Source of the DNA: Boswellia sacra
Lineage: Eukaryota; Streptophyta; Magnoliopsida; Sapindales; Burseraceae
Assembly (NCBI GenBank): GCA_013180625.2
Contig: SNVD02002362.1
Coordinates: 62,001 to 126,000, forward strand
DNA length: 64,000 nt
Direction: 5' to 3'
Made by a program: the position numbers and the translations under genes. The stretch's first letter is position 1. Each line of letters starts with the position of its first letter. Shown here in pieces: positions 44,119 through 58,900 of the stretch. The notes beneath the pieces are model-generated. The model did not search any database and was not told the DNA's origin. It saw nothing but the letters and a program-made list of their open reading frames with translations.

Positions 44119-46274
44119 GTATTAATTTGTGCCTTTTTGAATTTATATTTGGATTTTTATAGTGATGTACGATTAGTTGCTTATTGAAATTTGCTTTTTC
44201 AAGGTGCTTCTTTTTTAGTATGATTTTTCTTATGGACATGTTAGCATGAGGAATCTATAATTTTTGAAGATTTTTTCATTTATCTGGCTACTATTAAATG
44301 TAATTTGCCTTTTTGTGTATATCATACTACTGTTTTACCATATATATTAGCAACTTTAAATAAGGGATTGCAGCAACATGCTTGAGAATGGACTCTGCTT
44401 GGAATTTGATGAAGTTATTGTATTCAAGATCATAATAATGTGCTGAGATCAGACTAAAATCAAAATTGGATTAAATTGTTAGTGCATATTAATACCTTAT
44501 GAAGTTTATGAATGGCTATTTGACAGTATTATCACTATCAGCTTCAATTAAAATCAGGACCAAAAGAATTGCTAAAACTACCTTTGACCCTTTTCTTGCT
44601 ATTCCAGATATGCCACTGCCAACATCCACACCTGGCCTGCTGCTAACAGAATCACTAATTCATAGTTTCTCGTGTGAATAGAAACAGTAATAATATGCAA
44701 ATTGAGATTCATATAGAAGCAGTAGAAAAGTCCAGTATCGATGACAATTGACTAAGGCATAAGCAAAACTTTAAATGAGCTTTGTAATTTTAAACTGTAT
44801 TTGTTTTTTTTTTTTAAGAATTTCATGGAATGAATTGTCAATGCTCTGTTTTCATTAGTTTAAACAGCAGTGGCCAGGTTGGCAACTAGATGCTTGTCTT
44901 GCAAAAACTATGCCAACTAGATGCTTTGTCTTCCATTTTTGAATTGTGATATACTGATGTTTATTTTATCAATATTTTGTTAATTGTAATTGAGCAGCAT
45001 TCAGAAGGGTCACCGAGTCTGCTAGCAAGTTTTGCATCTTGCCACTCTATGCTCTTGATTTCATCTCATGATCTTGTGGGCGTGGCCTATACTGAAGATG
45101 ATGCCAAGGCTATGGGCCTAATGATAAGGTTGAGAATGTTCACAAAACCTGGCAAGCTAAGTGATCGTTTTATAAGCCATATGCAAATGAACAAGCAGCC
45201 AGGTATTCAAATGGAGAGGCATATCCTCCCGATTTAAGTCTTATCAAAAAGATATTTACTGTTTTGTTATTTATGACAAGAAATGAAGCAATGGTGTCCA
45301 TGCAGTTTCTAACTTCTTAGTCTTTTCAGGCCTTTTATAATGGTTATAACTGTGTGTTTGCTCTTATAATTGGTTATCATGATCCTCCAGTTGGTGTCTT
45401 AGTATGTTCTACTTTCTTGATTACAGACAGCTATCAATAAGGAAAGAACATAATATGAATTATCTTAAAATTTTACTAAGTTTTACCTGTTTAACATAAT
45501 TCATATAGTTTCTGAAAATTGATGAAATTGTTGAAATAATTAGTAATGTAGCTGACAATAGGTTGTTGCGATTCTCTGATTGCTTGAAATTCCTTGAGGA
45601 AATAAAAGTGGCTTGTGACATTAAGACATCTTGTGTTTTTGGCTTTGACCATAATGGAAAACAAAACGACAAGAAATTTTGTGACTCTAAAATGAAGGAA
45701 AATATTAATACTTTGGTAAAAGATCAACAGCGAACTTACATTTAATATAAGACAAAATTGTGCAAATGCAGATGCTCAAAAACAAGCGTCTGGCATGCAA
45801 ACAACTGTAAAGCCATTGTTACTAAATCTCTACCCACAATGAGAAGCATCATCTATTTAATTCTTTAATTTTAAAAATTACTTATTTCCAAAATGCGTGG
45901 TTATCATTTTTAGCATTACACAATCCTATTTTCTTTTTTTTTTTTAGTTAACTTCATATATTTGTTTTAGTGTCAACTTATCTGCCTGATTGATCATCTT
46001 ATATTTTCTTCCTTTTAGGGCATTATTGGCTTCGAAACATAATATGGCACTCTTCATATTAAGGTAAGTGTTGCACTTTTAACAAGTTTGTCTTGAGGAT
46101 TCTAAATCTCTATTTGTTCAAAGAAAACTCCTTCGAATATTCTTTGATGATGCATGAATTATTTGCAATAAATAGGTAGCAAGCGTTTTAACCTCAATGA
46201 ATTTATGGTTCATAGACACTTAAGATTATATAGTGGTATTATATGATGATTTATTAGTAAGAATATAACCTATT
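44119..46274 (+). pseudogene. Unidentified exon-like fragments
   Basis: Two protein-like stretches stand out. 44995-45237, after an 'attgagcag' acceptor-like site, reads HSEGSPSLLASFASCHSMLL ... AMGLMIRLRMFTKPGKLSDRF. 45508-45745 reads KIDEIVEIISNVADNRLLRF ... CVFGFDHNGKQNDKKFCDSK. Composition is like real coding sequence, but I do not recognise the family. They lie between repeats P2 and P3 with other gene fragments, so they are probably captured exons too. Confidence 0.4.
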
Positions 46275-46540
46275 CGAGTCGTACTACAGTCTAGCCGATG
46301 TATGCATACAACTACTTTATAGACAGTTGGATCCTAGACTTAATTTAAGCATCTAATCCAATGGCTCTCCTTTGCTGGACTACTTTTTGCACTATTTACT
46401 GGCAACCCATTATTCCAGTCACATTCTAACTTTGATCAAAAACTATTTTGTCTGTTCAAATGCTAATAGCTTTGTTTACGCTATCCTTTTTAGAGCCTCT
46501 GGTGCTGGCTGATCTTCTGTTCTTGACTCATGTCTCTCAA
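46275..46540 (+). repeat. Dispersed repeat P, copy 3
   Basis: gagtcgtactacagtctagcc ... cagttggatcctagactta ... ttcttgactcatgtctctc, colinear with copy 2 for about 250 bp. Confidence 0.75.
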
Positions 46541-46849
46541 TGATTTCATCTCATCTTGACGTAAAGCAGAAGTCCTAGAGCCTTCTTAATCAATTTCATC
46601 TCATCAACAATCAATTTTCTTGCAAATTACTTGCCCAAGTAATTAGATTAGAGAGGTGAAGGAAACTCACAAGTTAGTTCACCTTGCTTATTTTCAATTG
46701 ATTTATTTAATTTATCTTTGGACGATTAATAGGATTTTTATTCATAGCCTATTGCATTTTCATTTAATGTGTTGTTAGAGTGGAAATCAAAATGAGGCTG
46801 GATTGATGATAGGGGACTAATATTCTTTCTATAATATTGTTTACAGAAT

Positions 46850-47120
46850 ATTTCAGCTCTGTCCAATCAATTTGTGAGGCAAAGACTTGGATCTAATGGC
46901 ATGAACTCGTTTAGAATGCTTGCACTACTTACGCCTGGTGTTGCAGAACTTACGAGTTTTCCAACTGTAGCTTATGCTAATGAAGCAGAACATGGCCTGC
47001 AGTGCTCGAGCTATCCGTGGACTCATAAAGGAATTCTTGGTTCATGTAACCATGCCTCCTACGTTGATTGTTTGTTTTCTCCTATGTTGATTGTTTGTTT
47101 TCTCTGGGAGTAGGATAATT
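46850..47120 (+). pseudogene. Unidentified exon-like fragment
   Basis: Open stretch beginning AISNQFVRQRLGSNGMNSFR and containing LTPGVAELTSFPTVAYANE, preceded by a 'tttacag' acceptor-like site at 46843-46849. Coding-like, but the family is not recognised. It stops at 47111-47113. Confidence 0.35.
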
Positions 47121-47369
47121 TTGGAGGCCTCTGTATTTCTGTTGGCTCTCAACACTAGAATGAAATGCCATATCAATGCTTTTGCCTGAATTGGAGGCAG
47201 GGAATATGTTATTTTTGTTTTAACAATATTATAATGCAGTTGCTGGCCTTAAGTAGAAGTTTGCAGGATTTTGTTTTCCATTATATCATTGCCATGTGTC
47301 TTTCTTTTCTAAAGAAAATATTTTATTTTTGGATATTTCCCTATCACCCGATTATGGTGTTGTGAATTG

Positions 47370-50300
47370 TGATGTACTGTTGTCTATTTTATCAATATTT
47401 AGTTAACTGTTTCCCATCTATGCCAACATTGATAGCGTATACATATTTTATTAAATATTTTTTATAATTATGTCGAATTAATTTAAAATTAAGAATTATT
47501 TCGTACATCTTAATTGTAAACAAAAATCGAGACCATTTATACTTCATTACAAATATATCGTATATGTAAAGTAATACTTAGAATAAGAGTCAAATTTATA
47601 AATAAAAATAGACATAAATAATAGACGTGAAACCATCAACAATGCATTAAACTTCAACAACAAAATTAAGTTAAATATTTTGATAATTGCATCTAAAAAT
47701 AATGATGGGAAACAGTCAACAAGGCACTACTACTTCTTCATATATCCATTGTGTGAACCAAAAATAATAAATTATTTTATATTTAAAACAATAATAAAAA
47801 ATTGAAATTGAAAATAAAAAATTTAAAATAAAAATTTATTGATTTATTACTCCATTAATTAGTCAAAGAATAATTAATTAGTGAAAGACTATTTTATATA
47901 ATATGAGTTAGGAAGATATTATCATATGAGTAATTACAATGTCATTCAATTTAACATCTTTTAGTTATTTTCGCTTTTTACTCATATAGTGATAGATTGC
48001 CAACTCATAGTGTATAAAAAATGGTTGTAAATGAGTTGTAGATGTAGCATTACATTTTATATAGTAAAAAAAAATTTGAGCACCTCGAATTAATTACCAC
48101 TGCAACTATAGATAAATAATACTAAATAATCATTACATGATATCATATATAAAAATTATTAAATTTAGAAATATAGTTTACATCAATCTTACAACTCTGA
48201 CTAATTTTTGGAGTGTCAAAAGTGATGTAATAAATGTTGATATAATTAATTATATCAAATAATTAAACAATACTATGTGAAGATTATTACAAAGTCGGGG
48301 AAATTACTTCGGTACAACTTATGTACTAGCTAAAACTAAATTTTTACCCAATTTATATAATTTATTTACTTGTTTTTAACAACATTTACAATAAAAAAAA
48401 AGTTGTTGTATTGGTGCAACAGTCTAAAGTGGGTTCGTGCACATGGAAGTTTTTGTTACGTAGGCTATAAAAAACTATTTACATAAATCAAATTTTAAAT
48501 AGAAATGGGAATAAAGAATTTTGAAAATTTTATCTATGCCTAGTAATTAAGTATATTAGATATCAATTCATATTTAATTCAAAATTTGTAGATTAAATGA
48601 ATTTCTCAAAGTAAACATAGGTGTATATGTGATCAAAATTAATTCTTTAATTCTACCTTTGGTGGAACAAATTCCCGTCTATTTAATAGTATTTTCAAAT
48701 AACAATATATTATACTAATTTCATTACTAACCAATTAAAATACATGTATAGAAATTTTGAATTAGATTGAAATTAATCAAGATAATTATATAAATAAATT
48801 CATAATGTTAATTTGATTCATAACTTATTAATCAATCAAACCAAATTGAAAATCCCAATTTGAACATGATTTATTTTAGTTAAGATAATGGAAAAAAACA
48901 TAAATTATTTTATTGACGTGCATATATGATAAGAATTAATAAACCCAACTAAATATAAAAGTAATTACTTAGTTTATTGGATAATTTTCATAATAATATT
49001 AAAATTATTTATAAATATTGTATACAACATTAACAGAAAATTTTCATTTTCAAGACGTTACACCAGGTTATTTCATCCTTATTATAAATATATAGAACAT
49101 ATTAAAATAATAATCTTTGTAATATTTAAATTTGTAAAAATTATCTAATAACATGGTGGTTAGTAGATGTTAAGAAAGTATCTTATGTAGAATCTCAGCT
49201 TTCTCTATTACGTATAAAATATTGCATAAGTATTCATACATACGAAACATATACTTTATAAAGCAATGATCTCTATTTGATTCATTAGATATATATATAT
49301 ATATATATATATGGTAAAATAACATGATTTATTCTGAGATTTTAACATTTAATTAATTTGTATGCATATAAAAAACTTATCAAATTGATTCCTAATCAAT
49401 CAACTACATGTAAAAGAAGTTGTTTTTTTAGAATTGTATAACTAGTAAATCAAATACCAACAAGTGTTTACATTTTTGATCAAATTTAACTTCAATTAAG
49501 ATAATTATATATAAATAAATTGTACAAATTATTTACAGCTATGATAAAATTGGATAAAATAAACTAAATATGATATTTATTTAATTATTTTATTACATTC
49601 GTATATATTACATACTAAAATATTAGAAGTAATTTAATTTAATTTTTTTAAATATTGATTATTTTAAATCATTTCTTTCCATTCCAATATGATGTGACAT
49701 TAAATTAATCAGTAGATTACTAATAATGAAATTATATATGACAATAATTAGTATTAATTATTAAGTCTCTCTATATTATAATAATTATTTATTATTACAT
49801 CAAGTTATTAGTTGATTATGTTAAATATAGCTTTAATAAACAGTATTCTTTCCTAATGCATGGTATATTACATGTCAATTACATTGTATGTAGTGAAAAT
49901 TAATTTTCCACCTAGTTGATTAATTATCATGCAATTATAGATTAAAAAAACTGATTAATCATGACATTATTTAAAAAAATATAAATTAATAAATTTGCAA
50001 ATATAGATTATATCCATATTACAAATTTGTCAAATTTTCAGGTGCCAAAAATGATGTAATATTAAAGTACATATTTATTTCATAAAACATTTATTTTAAT
50101 ACATTCAATTATTGAAAAAACTAAATTACTTTTATTTTATATTATTTACGAGTTTTTATTGTTTTATTTCTTAAATTCTTCTCTTATTTATTAATTTTAA
50201 TGGTTTTATTTTATAACTTTTGTTGTCTTAAATATAAATTTTTCATATATATGTTTATCAATTAATCTTTTTTTATATTTATATTATCTTCATGTTAATT

Positions 50301-50770
50301 TATTTTCATTCTTCCATATATAAATGCTTTGGTAAAATAACTTAAAATTAAAAAAAATTATGTATATATAAATTAAATTTAAGTTATTTTATATGAATAA
50401 TAAAATAATACAATATAAATATTTAAGACAGATATATTTATATAAATATAATATACATTATATATAAAATAATAAATATTCATATAAATTTATATATTTA
50501 TTTATAAATATATTGAAATTAAGAAAATATATAAAATAATATATATATAATTATTAATTTTATGAAAAGTAATATAAGTATTTATGATATAAGTTATAAT
50601 TAAATATGATAAAAAATTATAAAAAACAAAGTTAAATAAATAAGTGTCGGATACATAAGACTGTATTCTTTTTCCTTTTCATTCCACTATTTTTCGTTTT
50701 CAAAGTAATAGGATTTGGGGTATTCGTGCTTTTATGTTTTCAAAATTCATTTTCATAAAACTCGTGTATT
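47370..50770. other. AT-rich intergenic/repeat DNA
   Basis: No ORF of interest. It contains an (AT)n microsatellite (49288-49312) and segments related to 54980-55500, such as 'gtgggttcgtgcac...gtttttgttacgta' (48429 versus 54998) and 'atatatccattgtg' (47740 versus 55450). It is probably decayed transposon DNA. Confidence 0.6.
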
Positions 50771-50838
50771 TCCATTTTGACCGCTGATTTTATCCCCCAA
50801 ATATATAAACAGCCGTCAGTCCTCAGATTACCCAGATT

Positions 50839-53800
50839 ATGGATCGTTTCTTGGCCTCACCACTTCCATTGTCACATCTCTCCTCTCCTTCTCCACTGCC
50901 TTCAGCGCCTTTTCCACCTCCATTGTTATAGCTGCTGCCGGAGGGGCTGGACAATTTGCAGTTTAGGTTAGTAATGAATGGTAAGATGATTGAAATGCAA
51001 GAACAAGAAGTGCAATAACAAGGCACTCGATGGTTGTGAGGATGACAGCATCGTCCGATGTGGCTGCGTACGAGGAGGGACAGCTGGAACGACCCAAGTG
51101 CGCAGGAGAGACGCCATTTTCTCATCTTGTTGGAGCAATCATCTCCTTGAAGCCCATCTACACTTTGCTCAAGGTTGGAGCAAGACACGTCCTTATAAGG
51201 TATCTTCTTTGCTTTAACTCTTATATGTTTGTGTTTGTTAGTGTAGTTATGCCTACACTTGGACAATTGTGAGTGTGGGTGGAACAGCACAGCTGAAAAG
51301 AATAACATTCTATGGCGGGAAATGACGAAGGAAATTCTGGACTCAGATGTTTATAAGGAGATGGAAAGCATTCAGAACGCCTCCATTGTGTACCCAGATT
51401 GTAATTCTATTAGTCTCTTTAATTCTTTTTTTTTTTTTTCCTGCTTGATGTATGTTCATTCCATTTCTTCAACTCTCATTCCTAACGGGCAAAAGTTAAT
51501 TAGCAATATTATTTCACATAAGATCAACAGTGGATTCTCTTTGACAACGTTATGTGTTACTGCAACGGGTGTATTTATCATGCTTTCAGCTCTTTGCATG
51601 AGATCCTATGTAGCTAACTAGATATGAAGTTGTTGGTGATTAATTAAAGTTTGCAACATAACTTCAATTTTTCAGGGGTTTACATGGTCCAAACATTTGT
51701 TTTGTTATTATCTAGCCATTAACAACTTACCATTTTCTGTTTGAGACCAAAGTACATTCCTTTTGTCTATGGAAAATACAGATTGTTGTCTGTAATGCCT
51801 TTAGAACTACAAATTAATGTGTAAAGAACTAAACAACGATTTGTTTTTCTAGTTTTCTTTTCTATTCAAACATGCTGCCTCTTTTTTTTCCCCTCCTCTT
51901 TTCCCTCTCACTGTTTGCTTCTATCTGTGTTATCATGTAAATCTTCTCATTCTAATTTGTTAATTACAATCTTACTTTGAACAGATTATCTAAATCCCTT
52001 TCATGCCTATGACGAAGGCAACCTTTCATGGCTGGTAAGTACTGATTCTTCATCTTATGGTTGCTTACACTATAATGTTGTCAATGTATTTGCACTGATC
52101 ATGTTTGAAATCCTGCACGTTTTCCTGTCTAGTAGAAGTTCCCATTTGGACATCATAGTAGTCAAAATTTATGCTGCTGAAGTAATTGTGTCTGTAGCTC
52201 AGTACCTCTTATGAACCACCTTGCTGAGTTTTTGAACTGACTTGTATTAGTGCTGATGTTGAAACTGTGTCTGTGGTGATCTTTTTCCTAAAAAAAAGTG
52301 TCTGTGGTGATCGACTAACTGAGATAAGACTTTTCAATAAGGGAAATTACATAATCTAATAGTGTAATATTCAGTTCAAATTACTATAATTGGAACGAAA
52401 CAATTTTACTTTCAAATTGCATGTCAAATGGCACGCTGCTGCAGAAGCAGAGGCGGTGGACTTGTCGATGACAAAACGAGCCGTGCCATATGCTTCTTCA
52501 GTAGATGAAGCAAATCATGTAATGCGTGGAAATTGGCTTCAAGTAGTTGAGCAACATCATCAACAGTATTCTGGAGAGATCAGAGACATTCTAGATATTG
52601 GATGCTCCGTTGGTGGGAGCACAAGATATCTTGCTGTTCCCTTCTGCTAAAGTCACCGTGAGTGAACAATTCTATTGTTAAATGAAATAGACATATAACA
52701 TTTAAGACATTAGTTGAATTGATGTAATAAAAACTTATAATGACTTAAGTTCATTTAGTCTTTAGGTTTCATATATCTCACTTTTTTGCTTTTTTTGGCT
52801 CAATGCTATTTCTGCAGGGGCTAGATCTGTCACCTTACTTTCTGTCTATAGCCCAATTTCAGGAAAAGAAAAAAGCCCCAAGAAAGAATCCAATCAACTG
52901 GATACTGCAAATGGGGAAGATACAGGCTTGCCTTCTAAATCATTTGACCTTGTCTCCCTTTCCTATGTGGTATGTTATTGTACAACTTTAAATCCTATAG
53001 GAGTTATGGAGATGTGTTTCAAAGCAATGTGAAAATATCATTACTCATGTCTTAATTGTATAAAATGTAGAATCCTACTAATCCACTTATCTGTTCCACT
53101 AGTAGTATTGGCATTTGAAAGTTTGGTAGATGGGGAGGCACAATTGTGACCAAAGTATGGACCATACTTTGATTTAGGGGCTATTTGTTATCGAACTAAC
53201 TTGCTGAGTTTAGAGCTAAATCAAACATTGTTTGGGTGCCTTGTTAATGCAAACTGCTTTTCTTGTGTTATTAAGGAGACAAATTGAATCTGTACTGCCA
53301 GTCTAACTCATATCAATTGATAAATATATCTCAATATATGTGTCTTGGTATGTAGATTTTCGAAAACACTCACAGGGAGATGGTCCTAGCCTTTGGAAAT
53401 CCCCTGACCAGAAATTTCTGTTTACACTAATGTGCCTCAAACAGTCTGAAAAAGTTATTATTTTTCTTCTTTGCCGTGGGGTGTAAGTGTATTTTGAGTT
53501 CAGCAAATGTTAGCACTGATCTTAAGCTAGAACACCAAATTGTTTAATGGGGATGTTCATCTTCCTTGATTTCATGTTAGAAAGTTTGCATTCTTCCATG
53601 TGCACTCTCTGCTCATTTTCTAGTCTTTTACATGTTTTATACTATTATAAATGGGAAATCGTGCATCACGTTCTCTTACTTTGCTCAGTAGTACTTTTCT
53701 AAGATTATAAACCCCTCCCTAAAACAAATGATACAGCTCCATGAATGTCCTGAAAGACCAATAATTGGTTTATTGAGGGAAGCGTTTCGGCTGCTTCGAT

Positions 53801-54150
53801 CTGGAGGCACAATTGCTTTGAATGATATCGCGGTAAATTATCATGACTTTGTTTTTAGTCATATAATTTTTTTTTTTAATTTTAATGACCCATTGTTTTT
53901 TCTCTTTCTTTGATGCAGCCAAAATCAAAGATCCTTTAGCTATGGTGCTGACATTCAACTCACAATTTGGTTTTAGTTTTCCTTGGCAAACTTAAATCTA
54001 ATTGCGAGGTCCCACTGATGTTGATAGAAAATTATACCAGAACATTGATTTCATTGAAAATTGCGAATAGTTTTGGAAATCAATGCCATTACATGCTAGA
54101 GCTCAGCAAACAGATGGTGGAAGTGGGATGGTTAGAAACATTAACTTCGG
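50839..54150 (+). pseudogene. SAM-dependent methyltransferase (UbiE/COQ5-like, plastid type), multi-exon pseudogene
   Basis: Exons, in order: 50839-51199 (with early stops; TASSDVAAYEEGQLERP, GARHVLI), 51288-51400 (TAEKNN, WREMTKEILDSDVY), 51986-52034 (YLNPFHAYDEGNLSWL), 52435-52657 (AAAEAEAVDLS, then motif I LDIGCSVGGSTRYLA), 52818-52969 (GLDLSPYFLSIAQF, KNPINWI), 53737-53832 (LHECPERPIIGLLREAFRLL, GGTIAL) and a ruined last exon, 53919-54150. The introns keep GT donors. The lesions are N-terminal stops, an acceptor that ends AC instead of AG before 52435, an apparent 5-base deletion near 52635, a one-base deletion near 52909, and loss of the last exon's core. The family is a plant class I methyltransferase with unclear substrate. 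The intact introns show decay of a genomic copy, not a retrocopy. Confidence 0.85.
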
Positions 54151-54199
54151 TTTTTTTCTTTTGTTTTCTTTGTCTTTATTTTTGATGTGCCATGCCAGA

Positions 54200-55984
54200 A
54201 TGTGAATTAAGAATGATTATAGGAGTTCAGAAAAAGGAAAAGAGAGGAGAGTGTGGTAATGGACTTGTATAAGATGCCCAACTGGTTGATACACTGTCCA
54301 AATGTAATTGTCTTGAAAAGGGAGACTTGAAGATTGCTTACTAAAGATTCACGTGACTAGCCTTAACCTTGTTATACATTGAAATGTAGCATTGGAACCT
54401 CTAGGCATCATGTCATGTGATAATGCTTTTGTTGTGAGAACTGGTGGACCTTAATACTTCTAATAAAAATTAGAGAAAGGAAGAGAAATATTTATGTTTA
54501 ATCATTCTCAAAAACTAAACCTTTGCTCTTTTTACGGGTAGCTTGTTAATGGTACATGCTTGATGCTATAAACGTTGGCTTCAACATGCTATAACCTTTA
54601 CTCATTCTGAAGACATCAAGCAAGCACTACTCCAAGATGCAGGCTATCAAAGTAGACGTCTATGGAAGGATAAGTTGGGTCATTTCAAATAATTTGTGAA
54701 GAAATTGTTTCATCTATGTTTATGATTCTAGGAATTTGCAAAGGAAGGAGTAGCATTAAAGGGCGGAATTCAAGGGATAATTAATCTTCAATTTTATATG
54801 CATAAACAATTAATTTGGAAATACCAATTTGATAGTGGAAATACCAAATAACAATTATTTGCATAAACGTCAAATTAATTTATATTACTTTTTTATTAAT
54901 CAAACTATAGACATCAATATATATAAATATATATTGATGTATTAATGATTAAAAAATACTATATTAAAATAATTATATCAAAAAGGATTATTACAAAGTG
55001 GGTTAGTGCACGGAAAAGTTTTTGTTACGTACCTAAAAAAACGTGTACAAATTAAATTTTTAGTTTAAAATAAAATATACATTAATTAAATAAATTTTAT
55101 ATTCTCCAATAATATCCACGAGTTCAATTACTATCCCTAGTATTATTGTTTTAAGAGTAAACGATATTAATGTAGTTATAATTAAGATCATATTTCATAT
55201 TTCAAATATATTGTGGCAAGTTATGACTCATGATATGTACAAATATTGCAATTATAAATTATAATGACATCAATATAATGTTAGTTGTTAACTTTTATGA
55301 TTGGATTTATTTGAATCCAGATAATTGTATCTAAATAAACAGCATTGATTAATTTATAAATATTAGTATGATTACCAACTTCATAATAAATTATTGTTTT
55401 TATTAATATCATCATCATCGCATTGCACTTAATTACTACTACTTCTTGATATATCCATTGTGAGAACAAAAGTAATGAATTACTTTATACTTTAGAAAGT
55501 TAAAAATCTGGAATCGAAATAAAAATTTAAAAATAAAAGTAAATTTTTTGATTACTTCATTAATTAGTCTAATAAGTAAATGAATACTCGAATAATCAAA
55601 ATAATAAGTTTAAGTATGAATAAATGTTATAAATAAAAAATAATTATCAATTATTGAATCGAAAAATATTTAGTTACAAATAAATTAAATATTTAAGAAT
55701 TTATGTCTTTAATTTATCTTTAATAAAATGAATTAATAATTTGATTTACAACTTCCTATCATGTGAATACAAGTATCAATGTTTTTTCTTTTTGTTTTAA
55801 ATAATTTTATTTTCATTTTTATAATATATATATTTATTTAAAAATCTTCAATAGCCTTAATTTCATTAAAAATAGCATAAGTATTTATGGCATATTGGAA
55901 AAAAATTATTATATAGTATTAATCACCTATTGAATAAAATTAGCGCATTCCTTTAAACAACCAAATATAGTAATTCAATTACAA
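54200..55984. other. AT-rich intergenic/repeat DNA right of the methyltransferase pseudogene
   Basis: No gene seen. It shares short blocks with 47700-48480 (see that entry), so related repeat DNA flanks the pseudogene on both sides. Confidence 0.55.
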
Positions 55985-58900
55985 CATTTATTCATTATTT
56001 ATGATTTTTATACAAAAAGTAGGGAAAAGGAATAGTATGCTTCATAACTTTTATCTCTATTTTTATAACTTTTATAGCATCTTTTACAACTTGTATATAT
56101 CCGGTTACAATTTTTATATGAGTTTGAAAATTTTAGTTACATTCTATAAGGTATGAACAATAACCTTGACTGCGACCTTTATTTCTCGGTTTACTATTTT
56201 TATATGTTCAATTAGGAGATTTATTCATTGTTTACAACTTTTATACTAAAAGTAATGAAAATGACTAGTTTTTTACAACTTTTATCACTATGTTTATAAC
56301 TTTTATATATTCCGTTACAATTTTTATATTGGTTTGAAAATTTTAGTTAAATTCCATAAAGTATGAACAATAACCTCTACTACGACTTCTATTACATGGT
56401 TTACTATCTTTATATATTCAGTTACGACATTTATTCATTGTTTACTACTTTTATATGAAAGGTAGTGAAAAGGAATAGTATGGTTTACAACTTTTATCCT
56501 TATATTTACAACTTTTATATATATATTTATAACTTTTATATATTCGGTTATCATTTTTATATGGCTTCGAAAATTTTAGTTAAATCCCATAAGCTATGAA
56601 CAGTAACGTTGATTACGACTTTCATTTTTCTATTTACGATTTTTACATATTTAATTACGGGTTTTATTTTTTATTTACGACTTTTATATGAAATGGCCGA
56701 TGGGCATTCTTGGAAAGATGAACATTTTTTTTTTGCTACAATTTGGTTAATAAGAGTAGCATCATTTACAATTTATATCCCTATTTTTATAACTTTTATA
56801 CACATATTTATAACTTTTATATATTCGGTTACAATTTTTATATGGCTTCGAAAATTTTAGTTAAATCCCATAAGTTATGAATAGTAACGTCGATTACGAC
56901 TTTCATTTTCCTATTTACGATTTTTACATAGATTCTTTATTGACTTTTAGGGGCATTCTTAGAAAGATGAACAATTTTTTTTGCTATAATTTGGTTAAAA
57001 TGAGTAGCATCATTTACAATTTATATCCCTATTTTTATAACTATTATACACATATTTATAACTTTTATATATCCGGTTACCATTTTTATATGGCTTCAAA
57101 AATTTTAGTTAAATCCCATAAGCCATGAACAGTAACACCGATAAAGACTTTCATTTTTCTATTTACGATTTTTACATATTTAATTACGAGTTTTATTCTT
57201 TATTTACGACTTTTATATAAAATGTCAGATGGGCATTCTTGGAAAGATGAACATTTTTTTTGGCTACAATTTGGTTAATAAGAGTAGCATCATTTACAAT
57301 TTATATCCCTATTTTTATAACTTTTATACATATATTTATAAATTTTATATATTCGGTTACAATTTTTATATGGCTTCGAAAATTTTAGTTAAATCCCATA
57401 GTTATGAACAGTAACACCGATTACGACTTTTATTTTCCTATTTACGATTTTTACATATTTAATTACGAGTTTTATAGTTTATTTACGACTTTTATGTGAA
57501 ATGATAGAGGGGCATTCTTGAAAAGATGAACAATTTTTTTGGCTACAATTTGGTTAAAAGGAGTTGCATCATTTACAATTTTTATATCATCTTTTACAGC
57601 TCTTGTATACTTGGTTACAAATTTTATATAGTTTTGAAAATGTGAGTTAAGTCCCAAACCAAATGAACAGTAACCTTCCCCGTGATTTTTATTCTTCTGT
57701 TTGCGACCTTTTTGCCGTCAATTACGATTACTATTAGTAATTTACGACTATTATACAAAAATCTAATAGTGCAGTTTACGACTTTTACACAGAATTTTCT
57801 TATAGCTTTTATTTCATTTTTCGCGACTTTTTTTATCCCCGATACAAATCTTATAGGAGCAGGAGAAAATGCGGGTTAAGTCCCAAACCAAATGAACAGT
57901 AACCTTCCCTACGATTTTTATTCTTTGGTTTACGACTGGTTTGCCCTAAATTACGATTACTATTAATAATCTACGACTCTTATTCGTAAATTACTAATAG
58001 TGCAATTTACGACTTTTACATACGTTTTTAGGACTTGTATGAAATGTTTTGCGACTTTTATATCCCCGATACAAATCTTATAGGAGTTGGGGAAATGCGG
58101 GTTAAGTCCCAAACCAAATGAACAGTAACCTTCCCTACGATTTTTATTCTTTTGTTTCTGACTGTTTTGCCGTCAATTATGATTACTATTAGTAATTTAT
58201 GACTATTATACAAAAATCTAGTAGTGTAGTTTACGACTTTTACACAGAATTTTTTTACAACTTTTATTACATTTTTTGCGAATTTTATACCCCCGATACA
58301 AGTCTTATGGGAGTTGGGGAAAAGCGGGTTAAGTCTCAAACTAAATGAACAGTAACCATCCCTACAATTTTTATTCCATTTTTTCCGACTTGTTTGCACT
58401 TAATTACAATAACTATTAATGATTTACGACTATTATGCGAAAATGCAATAGTGCATTTTACGACTTTTACATAGATTTTTTTACAACTTTTATGTCATTT
58501 TTCGCGACTTCTATTTACTCGATACAAGTCTTACACGAGCTGGAGAAAATGCGAGTTAAATCCCAAACCAAATGAACAGTAACCTTTCCTACGATTTTTA
58601 TTCTTCGGTTTACGACTTTTTTGCCGTGAATTACGATTGTTATTAATAATCTACGACTCATATACGAAAATCGGTTATAGTGCAGTTTACGACTTTTACA
58701 CAGGGTTTAACAACTTTTATTACATTTTTTTCGAATTTTATACCCCCGATACAAGTCTTATGGGAGTTGGGGAAAAGCGGGTTAAGTCCCAAACCAAATG
58801 AACAGTAACCATCCCTACGATTTTTATTCCATTTTTTCAGACTTGTTTGCACTTAATTACAATAACTATTAATGATTTAAGACTATTATGCGAAAATGCA

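Noticed and set aside
44499..44681. A 60-codon frame in the gene-fragment patch
   Set aside because: No acceptor or donor at its ends and no recognised family; kept only within the unidentified-fragment entry.
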